Assembly (NCBI GenBank): GCA_009602735.1
Contig: WELA01010871.1
Span: 98,183-162,182, forward strand
DNA from: Mesotaenium endlicherianum
Lineage: Eukaryota; Streptophyta; Zygnematophyceae; Zygnematales; Mesotaeniaceae
Reading direction: 5' to 3'
DNA: 64,000 nucleotides
Both the position numbers and the translations under genes were made by a program. Shown here one piece after another: positions 54,456 to 64,000 of the stretch; the stretch's first letter is position 1, and the number at the start of each line of letters is the position of its first letter. The notes below the pieces were generated by a model. The model had not been told where the DNA came from. It worked only from the letters and a program-made list of their open reading frames with translations, and did not search any database.

Positions 54456-57400
54456 TCTGCTTCCTCTGCTTCTTGGCAAAAGTGCGTGAGAGTGAATGAC
54501 ATGTCTCAGGCAAGGTTCGTGCCTTTCGCAGGCACCACACAGCGTCATCCTTTGAGAATGCCGTGCTTAGTCACAAAGCTTAGCTGCATGTTGCTTCTGC
54601 CTAGCCATGCTCAACTCAAACCTCGTAGTCGCTCAGCATGCATGCACACCTCGTGACTATCGCGCGTGGCTGCTTAGCTTCTCAGCTGGCAGTCACGCCT
54701 AATTGGCTCATGGCTAAGAACTCGTGCACGGTGTGTACAAGCAAATGCCACTTGCTCAAGATTTCCACTCGGGCGGCCGTAATCTATCTTGGCATTGCGG
54801 CTATGACCTGGCTTAATCTGCCAGTCACACAATACTAGACTTGGTACCTGCTGGGCGGCTCATCACTGATCTCCAGCTTCTAGTCTCGCGGCTGTTTATG
54901 CTGTCAAAACCTCCCCCATTCCTGGGTGTGGGGCACATTGACATTGACCCCTTGCCAGTGGTCTTGATGCTGACATAACCGCTGACTGCGACGAAATCAG
55001 TCAAATGGTCGGTGAGTCAACGTTGACTTTCCGTACCTGGGTGGCCGTAGCTTGCGCTGCGCGTGCGGCACCGTCAAACGGATAGTAGTCGCAACAATGC
55101 TCCAGAATTTGTGGAAGCGAGTCGACATCCAAGTCTGGTACCATATCTGCCTGTAGTGAAGCATGTCCCACCTCGTGTGTTGTCTCTTGCTAAATTACAA
55201 ATTACCACCCTATTGACACACTAAATTGAGGGATGGCGTGGACATGTATCGCAAAGACGCTGACGTTCGATATGCCGCGCAACCTTTTGATCCTCGGCCG
55301 TCGATATGCGCATCTTGCTAACTTTGGAAGGTTTCTGCTTGTTTTGTCGTAGGGTATTGCTCAATGCAAAGGTGCTACTAGAGGGTCTAGGCGTGGTTGT
55401 CCAGGTCACCTCCTCCAAGGTGTGTGGCCCATTGTGGCCATCTCTAGCTGACAATTGGTGAATCCATATCCGACCTGGCGTGTTCTCCTCACCCATCCCA
55501 GGGTGGTGGGTTTCACCTACTATACACGTCATGCAACCTGCAGGACGAAGTCGAAACATGTCGTAGTTCCTAGTCCAACTCGGGTAGACCTTGTCAGGTC
55601 AACCTGGCTTTGTCCTCTGTGGTCAACGGGTCTTCATACTGTACTTTGACTTGTGGCGACTTCCGCCGCGCGTTTGTAACCGACAACGACCTTCAGTCGC
55701 GACATACTTTGACCGGATGTCATTGCGAACCATATGCGATTCATACGAGAAAATGCTGGAACAGTCGCAGGCAGCTAGAATTTAGCACCCCCTGGGTCCC
55801 CCCCTGGGTAACAGTCTTCTTGTGACGCACGCAGCGGGTATACAGCTGACAGCTGCAGATACTTTTTTGGATCCCACATATCTACTCATTTCAGCTCAAA
55901 GGTCTATGATGATGACATTTGTGCCATGATCCACGTGATGAATAATCATCTATCTACTTTTGTTAGGTCAGTCATGACTGACAACTGACGAGCGATAATG
56001 GTATTGTAGCGGAGACGAAGTGACAGACGCTTCCACTTGGAACTGCTTGGAACTGGTCATTGGAGTCACGATTGTACGTGACAACGTGTGGACATCTCTC
56101 TGAAGACTTGCGGTATAAAACAGTGGAATGCTTTTCAAGGTGCAACCGGAGCATCGAGCTGCCAGCGTCTCATTTTGATTCTCAACGATGTCAATCGAGG
56201 GTTCTCCTTGTGTCGAATAGTTTGTCTGTCTACATTTCAGGGAAATTAGGTGACGATTTTTTCATGCGCATCGACCAGAGCGGCCAGAGAAGGCCCCCGA
56301 CTCCGGAGTTGCTTCAAGTCGTAACTTGTAAGCAAAGCTCTGCCGGCAGAATCAGGTAGGCTTCCACCACCGTCCTGTGATTTGCAGAGCGGATCTTTGG
56401 GTACGGTACAGATGGTCAAGGTATCTCCTTCCGTTCATTGAAGGTGATGCTGGAGCACTGGAGGGACTCGACGAATGTTGACGTCTTGTCCACGGCCGTA
56501 GGTTGCAGCTGGTTGCAGCAGTATACCGGCATCTAGAGGTGAGCCATGGTGTGAGCGGTTCTGATTTGAGTGCAGTTCTGGGCAGTCGGCAGTTACAATT
56601 TCACTTTTTTATACGCCGCCGAGTTCCTTCGAGGGGGAGTCGTCCCTGGACCGACGAGATGTCAACGGCGCCGGTCTTCTGAGTCCTGACACAATGGAAA
56701 TACACAGTTTATTCACAAGTTGGAAAAAGGACAAAGTTGTAAGCCATTTCTAGACCGGCCTAGTCTGTTCTAAAACAGGTCTAGGGATCGGCACATGCTC
56801 AAATCACTAGGAACCTGTGGGAGCTTGACGACTCCTGACTCCTGAGTCTTCACGTACACAGGCTACCATTCGGATGCGTCAGATTGCATCATGCCTCATC
56901 GGGCAGCTTCGAACGACATCTCGAGCCTAGAGTCTAGACTGTACAAGACTCTAGCTAGTTCTCATGCCGGCGGCTCTTGGTCATTGTCAATATGTAAGCG
57001 ACTTGTACCAGCTTGTATTTGATGTTTTGCAGTGACCCGTATATCAAATTGTATATATGTATCAGACCGCGCCGTTCGGCAGTCGAGGACATTCGAGGAC
57101 ATACTGCGAATTGGTTGAGGGTCTAGGGGCCTTCCCGTCAACGTCGCGAGTTGATAGTTGCCTCGGGAGATTAAGACGGTCTCCGCAGCGATCGACGTCG
57201 AACGAGGTCGTAACATGCATGTCGCAAAGAAGTTCCAGAATTCTATATGTAATCGCAATGTTGCAGGTTACATGGCCTTGCTTTGACCGTTCTACACGGA
57301 GCCAGCTCTGAGCGCGCCGGCGTCAAGTGTTGGTACGAGCAGATACGAGAAAATGGCTCATAATGAAAATATATTCGGGGTTGCATTTCAGACGCTATTG

Positions 57401-58504
57401 AAAATTTGATGCAACTGGACCTTCGTCCTTGCTCTGTGTCCTCATTAGAAGTCGGTGGCTATCAATAATGCCAAATTTATACTGGCGTGCAATCATGCCT
57501 CCAGGACTCCAGTTACTTCTGGTGCTCGAAGCTTGCAGCACTCTGTCACTGCTGCTGCTGTGTGCTGCGCTCTGCAAGGCTCATGCCTCGAGCATTGAAG
57601 TTGCTTTCGAAGTAATGTCTGTCGGTAGCAGTCGGTGACATCAAGCGCGGTCCCGTTTGGGTCCATTAGCGGTCGACACGCCCATAATGCGCCATGCTTA
57701 GTGCCACGTCATGTTGGGCCTTCGACTCCGGCCCACAATAGACGAATTACAAAATATAATGGCGGAACTATCGCCCTGGCAGTGCACCGTTCTCTGGGAC
57801 ACGCTGCAGCGTACTCGTGTTCCACTATGCTGGAGCTTTCCCAAGCCTTCCCAAGCCTAACCATGAAGCATGCAGAGAAGAGTCTGGACTCTGAAGTGGT
57901 CTCAAGACTCGACACCTAATCGGTAGCTTATGTTTCCTTCAGGCGAAGTAGACGTCGTTACACAATTGGTCCGAGGTCTCACACTTTCAAGCAACCTCTG
58001 TAAGCTGCTTCAGAGGTTGGAGCTAGGCAGGGGACTTCACTACCGTAAGGTCGTCAGGTATTAGCATTTGTTAGGCATAGACCCCCAGACGACTCGTCCC
58101 TCTCTCCTCAATGGCGAAGGTCGCTGATTTACCAGCAAAAGTTGTCTTGCAGCATAGTGGTACATGCACACGTGGTTGTTGAGTATTTAGAGAAGTTCCG
58201 TATGTGCAGACAACAAATTGCAGACGTCTCTCCGGCTGCTTGTCGAGCATCACTGTTGCATCCAGTCCTCTTCGCAGCACTTGTCATATAACATATATGA
58301 TAAGCCTGGACACATCAGCTGATGCGATTTCGAAGTATTTTCACCCTGCGCTCTAAATAAGCAACTCTTCTACCATGTGTTATTTTGAATCACTCTTGGC
58401 TTAGGACTGGGTGGTAGTGCTCATACTTCGTCATTGTACCTACACAGTCGCATATAGCATGTGCTTAAGACCAGGCTCGAAGATGGTCGTGGCCTCTTCA
58501 TCAG
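51260..58504. other. No recognised gene; repeats only
   Basis: No convincing coding region. Two diverged direct repeats (about 51420-51690 and 53810-54060) share CACA..TTGTGGTTT, GATTCAGAGAA and TCAGG(C/T)TTTCGCTT blocks. A long (TC)n tract lies at 54347-54453. Short frames elsewhere have no motif I can name. Confidence 0.5.
54347..54453. repeat. (TC)n microsatellite, ~107 bp, with one N
   Basis: Uninterrupted TC repeat broken only by the N at 54387. Its true length is uncertain. Confidence 0.97.
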
Positions 58505-61500
58505 GTGTTATTAGTGAGCCATTTCACGAAGATGAGACGTCTGCCACGCGCTTGCATCAGGAGAAGGCCGAACTGGAGACATGCGCTGATCAGTGGAAAC
58601 ATGGCAGGTACTGATTATTGATTTGACACAAAGCATTGCTATTGCTGGACCCATACACCCGAATGTGTAGTGCGGCTGTCATAGCAAAAGCTTGTTGAAG
58701 GAAGGTTGGTTGCCATGTTGTTACGTGGTGTTTTTGACTGAGATGGCAAAGGTGTGCCTTTCTTTTGGAAAAACTATATGCAGGTTTCTGCCATGAAAGA
58801 TGTGCTGGAGGGTGACATCATAGACATTAGTAGCTTAGGAAGCTGTGTTTGTTTCTCATGTGCTGCAATAGTGAGATGTCGAGGTCCTGGGAAGTAGATG
58901 TATGCATGCAGCACAGGAGCTGAGATGCTCCATGTGATTCCTGTGGTCTGGCTTTTCCTGTGTTTTCCAGACTGTGCCAAAAATATGGTCAAGCTTCGTC
59001 TGCTTTAGAGATGTCCTAAGTGATGTGCTGCAGATGTCCTTTACGATGTGCTATGGGGAGCTTGGAAAGTACCACTCTTAGTTGGCATTTGTGTTAGCAT
59101 GGCGTGTGAAGTAGATGGTGGTCAGCATGCAAGGCCGCAGCCAGACTGTCCTTGTCAGGGGTTGATCAGTTTTTCCGTGAGAAGGTGGCTATTGTCTTTC
59201 ATGTCGAGTTTATGCATAGTGTATATGCCATCTATTTGTTTCCTAATCGACGTAAATATATGCCAATGCCAAGCATCGAAGGTACACATTTTACCTTTGC
59301 CAATGCATTTTGTGGACAGGTTGGAGATTGGCTTGGCTTTTCCTGTCTTTTTCTCCGTTTATCTTTTATTTTGAATATTGGACCTGGCGATGAGCTCCAG
59401 GTTAGAGAAGGCTGGCATGTGGATTTAAGCCGCCAGCCCCATCTATAGCAGAGCGGTATACTGGTATTTAGATAGCACTGCCGCCTGCACATGCCTGTAG
59501 ACGATATCTGTTGTAGTTTCATAAGTGAGTGAACTGGCTTGTGCAGCTCCTTCAGAAGAGCTGTGCAGCTTTGATGTGGCTGTCTTTGCTGACGTTGGCG
59601 TGCTGGTGGCCTGTTTTTGCAGGCTGCTCACAGTGGATGGATCCAGCAAGTGTGTGTCTGCTGTGGCCATGGCGCATGGCATGGTCTTCAGTGGCTCAAG
59701 CGATGGAAGCATCTCGGTGGTGTCTGGCACGTCGGGGGCGCCCATCACCAAGCTCTTTGGTCATGTCGGACCTGTTCTTGCTATTACTGCCTCTGGTGAG
59801 TATTTTTGGAAGACAGAGCTCAAGTAACTGGCATATTTTATGTATGTGGAGGAGCATTTGTGACCTCTTTTTATCCACACTATCCCCAGAGTTCGCGTAA
59901 GTTTTGACTCGAGCTTTTGGTGCTGCCGTCTGGAGAGGGAGAATGTCATTGGAGAGTGAGTGTATTTGCTGATGTCAATGCAAGCATGATCTTTTGAGTT
60001 CTAGGAAAACAAGAAAAGAGAATCTCACAGCTTTTACGTGAGGTGGTGTTGAGGTGGTACAGGTGCTGTAGTGTACAGTGGAGGGGAGGACGGCTACATC
60101 CGCGGATGCCGCATCGCTGGGTGGGCTCCAGCAGCGCCCGTCACCAGCCATGGAGGCCCTATCTGGTCGCTAGTGGTCAACCCCACGGGCACGCGCCTGT
60201 ACAGCTGCGCCGGTGACGGCTCCATTGTCGTGTGGTCCGCCGCAACTGACGGGGAGCCATTGAGGCTGCAGCACGTGCTGGCGGGTCACAGCAAGCCCGT
60301 GTATGCGTTGGCCCTCGGCGGGCCCTGCCTGTACAGCGGTTCCAGCGACCATCAGATCCGCGTATGGTATGTCGGGCAGAGCCACCAGGTAGATGAGCAC
60401 CAGATGCCCCATCAGCAGCAGCAGCAGCAGGAGCAGGTGCAGCAGCAGCAGCAGCAGAAGCAGGCGCAGCCGTACGAGGTGCCACTGCTGCAGCGCCAGC
60501 GCTCAGATGCGGAGCTGGAGCGGTCGACATATGCGTCTCCACAGAGCAGCCTCTCGTCCGACTCGTCCTTGCAGTCGCTTCCCATGTCCCCCAGAGCCCC
60601 AAACCGGATGGCTCCTCCCTCCCCCCCCTCTTCTGGCGGTATGGGCTCCTTCCTCGACAGCCAGGGGCAGCAGAGGTCCCCGACGGAGTCGTGGAGCATG
60701 TACATGTACGTCAATGACACCAAGAGAAACTCTCCTCCTGGCAGCAGCAAGGCGCACTCGGTCCTCTCTAACAGTTCCAACAGCCCCAACCTGGCGATGT
60801 ATCCTGACAGTGTGAAAGTGGCTGGGCTGCCAGTGCCCATTCTGTATCCATTATTCTCTTCCTTAATTAGTGGCGCATCTGCAACTGACAGCACGCAGCG
60901 GCATATGGGTGTGGGCGGCGGTAACGGCCACTTGGATCAGGGCACGCAGCCTCTGAAGAAAAGATCTGGTGAGTGAGCTTCATGTGACATATTTTGGACA
61001 GATGCGCTCTGCATTGCTACCGCTGCTGCTGCAAGTTGCAACATGCCATTTTGAGATTATAGACCTCATCACTTGCACGCGCATTTTGCAGCCCGGTTTT
61101 GAGCCATTTGCCTTCATGTCTGATTTGCCATCTCGTGCCCACCTGTGGTGCAGATCGCCCCATCCATGTCGCGACGTACAGGGGCCACTTGGACGAAGTC
61201 GTGTCGCTGGCCTGGGGCTACGGCGTGCTTTACAGCGGCTCTGCAGACGGCACCGTCAAGGCGTGGTCTGCCTGGGACCCCAGCGCTCCCGCCTCCGCTG
61301 ATGCCACCTCGGACGCCTGCCTGACTACGCTCCGCTCCGGCGGTTCCGACGTGCGCGGCCTCGCTGCTGATGCGTCATTTCAGCTGTTTGTGGGTGGCCG
61401 CGACATCGAGGTGTGGAGGTGGTCTGCCCACTGCCGCCGTTTCGTGCGCGTGCACACAATGGCCACCAGTAAGGGCCCCATCATCTGCATCGCCGCCAAC

Positions 61501-62556
61501 CAGGGCACGTGCGCCGACCCCAAGGAGGCGGCTGCCCGCCGCGCCTGTCCCACCCTGGTGGCGGGCGGCCTGGACAGCGGCCTGAGCATGTGCTGGCAGC
61601 TCAGCGATCTGCCCCAGTCCCTGGCCCCGCCGCTTCCCAACCCCCAGCAGCTGCAGCAGTCGCATCACCACCACCACCACAGGAGGGAGTCCCTGAGCCC
61701 CAGGAGAGAGGTGCTGGCAGGGCCCAGGAGCGCCGCTGCAGCCGCCGCCGCTGCTGCTGCTGCTGGAAGCAGAACCGGCCTGCTCAGTCAGCAGCAGCAG
61801 CATCTTCAGGCCCAATATATTGGTGCGCACCTTCACCCTCGTCAGCCTCAAGCTCAGCCCCAGGGCCAGACTCCAGGCGCAGACGGCGGAGCTCTGTTGC
61901 AGTCCTTGTCCCCGCAGCGTCAGCTCCACCAGCACCAGCACCAACATCAGCACCAGCTCCAGCAGTCAGTCCACCCTCAGCCTCCGGCGCATCTCCAGCA
62001 GGGGAAGCTGCACCACGTCCAGCCCCAGCAACATCAGCAGGTTGGGGATGGCACCCGCAGCAGCCTTTTGGGAATGCAGCACAGCCATGGTTTCAGCAGA
62101 GCGTCTGGGGGCGGGGTCAGCCTGAGGAGGTTTCTTCTGGGAGGTCAGCCGGCGCAACCTCACCACAGGCAGCTACCAGGGCACGCGTTGAACAAGGTGG
62201 TGCCATATAATGATGATGCCTTTGTCAGCGGCAGGATTGCAGCTGCAAGCTCCACCGGGCTGCAGCAGCAGCAGCACCAGCAGCAGCACCACCAGCAGCA
62301 GAGCGCGCATAAGAACCAGCCGATGGCTGCACATGGACATGGACATGCGCGTTCGCATGTGCACGCGCATCCGCAGGCTCAAGAGCAGTCACATGCTCAT
62401 GGTCACTCTCACGTGAAAAGTAGCGTTGCTCAAAGTCTCAGCCTGCTCCAGAGTACGCGTGGTGCGTACGGCCTCCGCCATCATGCTATGGAGGATCTGA
62501 GCTCTTCTGTTGGGTTTCCCTACAATGTCGTGGCACCTCGAGGCATGATGCAATAG
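58505..62556 (+). CDS. WD40-repeat protein with Gln/His-rich disordered regions
   Basis: Four exons can be traced: about 58505-58607 (charged helix EDETSATRLHQEKAELETCA), 59623-59795, 60063-60968 and 61154-62556 (stop TAG). Splice phases match at all three junctions (2, 1, 1). Earlier exons probably exist. Exons 2-3 encode four WD40 blades (MVFSGSSDGSISV, VVYSGGEDGYIRG, RLYSCAGDGSIVVW, CLYSGSSDHQIRVW). A disordered segment of ~180 residues rich in Gln, Ser and Pro follows. Exon 4 adds three blades (VLYSGSADGTVKAW, LFVGGRDIEVW, TLVAGGLDSGLSMCW), giving seven in total, then a long Gln/His/Ala tail. Seven blades make one propeller, a protein-interaction scaffold. It is GC-rich and intact in contrast to the surrounding repeats. 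The partner and role are unknown; no RING or CCCH finger is seen in these exons. Confidence 0.85.
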
Positions 62557-63448
62557 CCATGGTGCTTGTGGTCACCAGGTCCTCTGGTGATCACTGCGGT
62601 GAAGCGATGGCGCTTCTTCTGTACCAAGAACAAAAATGCAGCAGCGAGTGTGCTTGGTTGTAGGGTTGTAATTTCTGTACCTTGACATCGGCACTCTTGT
62701 AGATTCTGGTTCATGTGTATTCTGTGCAGTTCCGTTGTGGCAAGATTGAGCTCGAGATGGAGGAATTATTATCTTCTCTTCCAGAAAGGTAGTGTACATA
62801 AAATAGAGGCATGTTAAAGTGTTCGTTCCTCTTGTAGAAAACATGAAGAAAGATGTACGTGGTGGTAAGGTGTAAATCCAGTGGTAAGTTGTGGTTTTAG
62901 AACTCTGGGGTGTAATTGTATCTCCCTCTCATAATAACAGGAAGAAGGTAATTCTTTTTTGTTGTAAAAACAAAGACTTTCTAGCAGTGATTCTTTTGAC
63001 CACCGTGCATGGAGGTATGTTAGTCTGCACATCCCTTCCAACCCAGGGTTTGTGTCATTACGGTGATATTATACGTGGTTCTGTTTTCCTTCGTAGCACC
63101 AGCAAATGACTTGCAGTATACGAGGAAAGGCTTACTTGACCATTGACCTTCAATCAATAGGAAGGTAAAATAAATCATTTTGTGGTTCAGCTCAGCTCAG
63201 TTGAAGAGAATTGTATTTGAATGCGCCTCCTTTAAGACAAATGGCCCTCGCAATGGATTTTACTAATCTGACTACCTTACAGAATCAGCTCCAACGAGCA
63301 ATGAGCCGGACACATAATGCTAAAAAATACTTGACTTTATTCTGCCTGCTTCAGTCTTGCCTAACACCCACGACACTGCAATCACTGAAGCTGCCCGTCA
63401 CATTGCTTGACAAAATAACTAAATTGTTTTCTTTCTCCGACAAGCCCA
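62557..63448. other. Intergenic region between convergent genes
   Basis: Lies between the 3' ends of the WD40 gene (plus) and the channel gene (minus) and should hold both 3' untranslated regions. No further feature recognised. Confidence 0.5.
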
Positions 63449-63854
63449 TCATCGAAGCACATAGACCAGGTCATCTCTGAGGACAATTGTTTGTGCGCTA
63501 GGGTTTGTGAAGACGTAGGGAGTAGGAGAGTTCTTGGTGCCTAGCGCGCGGTACAGCCCGAGAGCTAATGCCTCCTTCTTATGTAAGAGATACACCCAGA
63601 GTTCGCCATATGTCCTGCCCTCAAAGTCCAGAGGCACGTTGATCTGCCGGAGCAATCGGAGCTCTTCGTTCTCGTCCCCCCCACTGCCGCCCCCGCTGCC
63701 GCCGGCGCTTCCAACGCCGCTACTGCGGGTATGTGTGTGCCCCTCCTTGTCGTCGCCCTCGTCGCCCAGCAGGCTCTGGGGCTCCTCCACGGGGCTCCCG
63801 CTGAGGAGCATGTTGATGATATTCACTGTGTTGCGGTTGTAGAACGTCGCGTGC
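63449..63854 (-). CDS. BK/Slo-type Ca2+-activated K+ channel, C-terminal exon
   Basis: Last exon on the minus strand, from an acceptor (GTGTGCAG, AG at 63856-63855) to TGA at 63451-63449. It encodes HATFYNRNTVNIINMLLSGS, an acidic and Gly/Ser-rich insert, then RTYGELWVYLLHKKEALALG and PYVFTNPSAQTIVLRDDLVY. The YG.L...L....A..LGLYR ... PYVFTNP ... DD.VYVL pattern is characteristic of the end of the second RCK domain in BK (Slo) and related channels, the cytosolic Ca2+-sensing ring. The rest of the gene lies to the right of the window. A related cytosolic-RCK channel family is the main alternative. Confidence 0.65.
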
Positions 63855-64000
63855 CTGCACACACGCATGCATGCAGACGGCGTTGGAGAGGGGGTCGCTC
63901 TGTCCCATTTAGGAGGCTATTGGGCCCCCACTGGCATCCGGTGCCATTTCCACGACCAAGAGCGTGAGGGCAACTCGGCTTGAATGTGCCCCCCCCCCCC
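63855..64000 (-). other. Intron of the channel gene; poly-C at window end
   Basis: Noncoding on the minus strand upstream of the last exon. The window ends in a run of ten C, which may be genuine or a sequence-end artefact. Confidence 0.4.

Noticed and set aside
54232-54548. Frames of ~100 codons encoding Arg-Glu or Ser-Leu repeats
   Set aside because: They are translations of the (TC)n tract in different frames, not proteins.
60411-60465. CAG repeat as an independent mobile or regulatory repeat
   Set aside because: It encodes poly-Gln in frame within exon 3 of the WD40 gene and is explained by that.
61375-62382. Long minus-strand and alternative-frame ORFs in the WD40 gene
   Set aside because: GC-rich and repeat-rich exon sequence leaves several frames open; only the frame with WD40 blades and phase-matched splice sites is supported.
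1-64000. CRISPR arrays, bacterial operons, rRNA or tRNA genes
   Set aside because: No regularly spaced repeats, no operon-like gene packing and no recognisable rRNA or tRNA cloverleaf sequence were seen. The genome is clearly eukaryotic. tRNA genes could still be missed by eye.

Overview
This looks like a repeat-rich nuclear segment of a eukaryote, most likely a streptophyte (charophyte) green alga with a large genome. The reasons are GT-AG introns of about 90-1000 bp, several chromodomain Ty3/gypsy (chromovirus) retrotransposons primed by initiator-Met tRNA as in plants, a transposon-like cytosine methyltransferase relic, and a BK/Slo-type potassium-channel exon of a kind not typical of land plants. 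The organism is an inference; nothing here names a species. Single Ns (6375, 6975, 54387) and one run of ten (7493-7502) show a draft scaffold.

Layout. 1-15056: two minus-strand copies (A, B) of one chromovirus family, separated by a rearranged, palindromic LTR region around the N gap. 15057-17400: gene-poor, with a decayed LTR. 17416-20396: a PHD-finger fragment (minus) and a broken C5 DNA methyltransferase (plus). 20397-23640: no recognised gene. 24662-32588: a probable DNA transposon bounded by inverted repeats of about 0.5 kb, with two divergent genes (an unknown minus-strand gene and a plus-strand transposase-like gene), flanked by two unidentified genes that converge on it (L, plus; R, minus). 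34557-42647: full-length plus-strand chromovirus copy C with both LTRs and a near-match target duplication. 43390-45107: an unidentified multi-exon gene. 46370-50620: pieces of a second gypsy family plus the 3' end of chromovirus copy D. 50540-58500: one decayed coding remnant, a long (TC)n tract and weak repeats. 58505-62556: a WD40 gene with four exons that can be traced. 63449-63854: last exon of a BK/Slo-like channel (minus).

The chromovirus family is the best-documented system. All copies share LTR-PBS-gag-pol(PR-RT-RNaseH-IN-chromodomain)-noncoding block-ORF3-PPT-LTR. Three details recur between copies: a canonical -1 frameshift site (heptamer TTTAAAA, 7-nt spacer, 10-bp hairpin) in the gag/pol overlap; an extra ORF3 after pol, immediately preceded by a conserved candidate intron of about 100 nt; and three copies of the polypurine motif AAGTTGGAGGG, two of them upstream of ORF3. 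Every copy in the window is damaged: A has an 8-bp deletion in pol and ORF3 indels, B has lost the protease core, C has many stops and has lost the protease Asp, and D is 5'-truncated.
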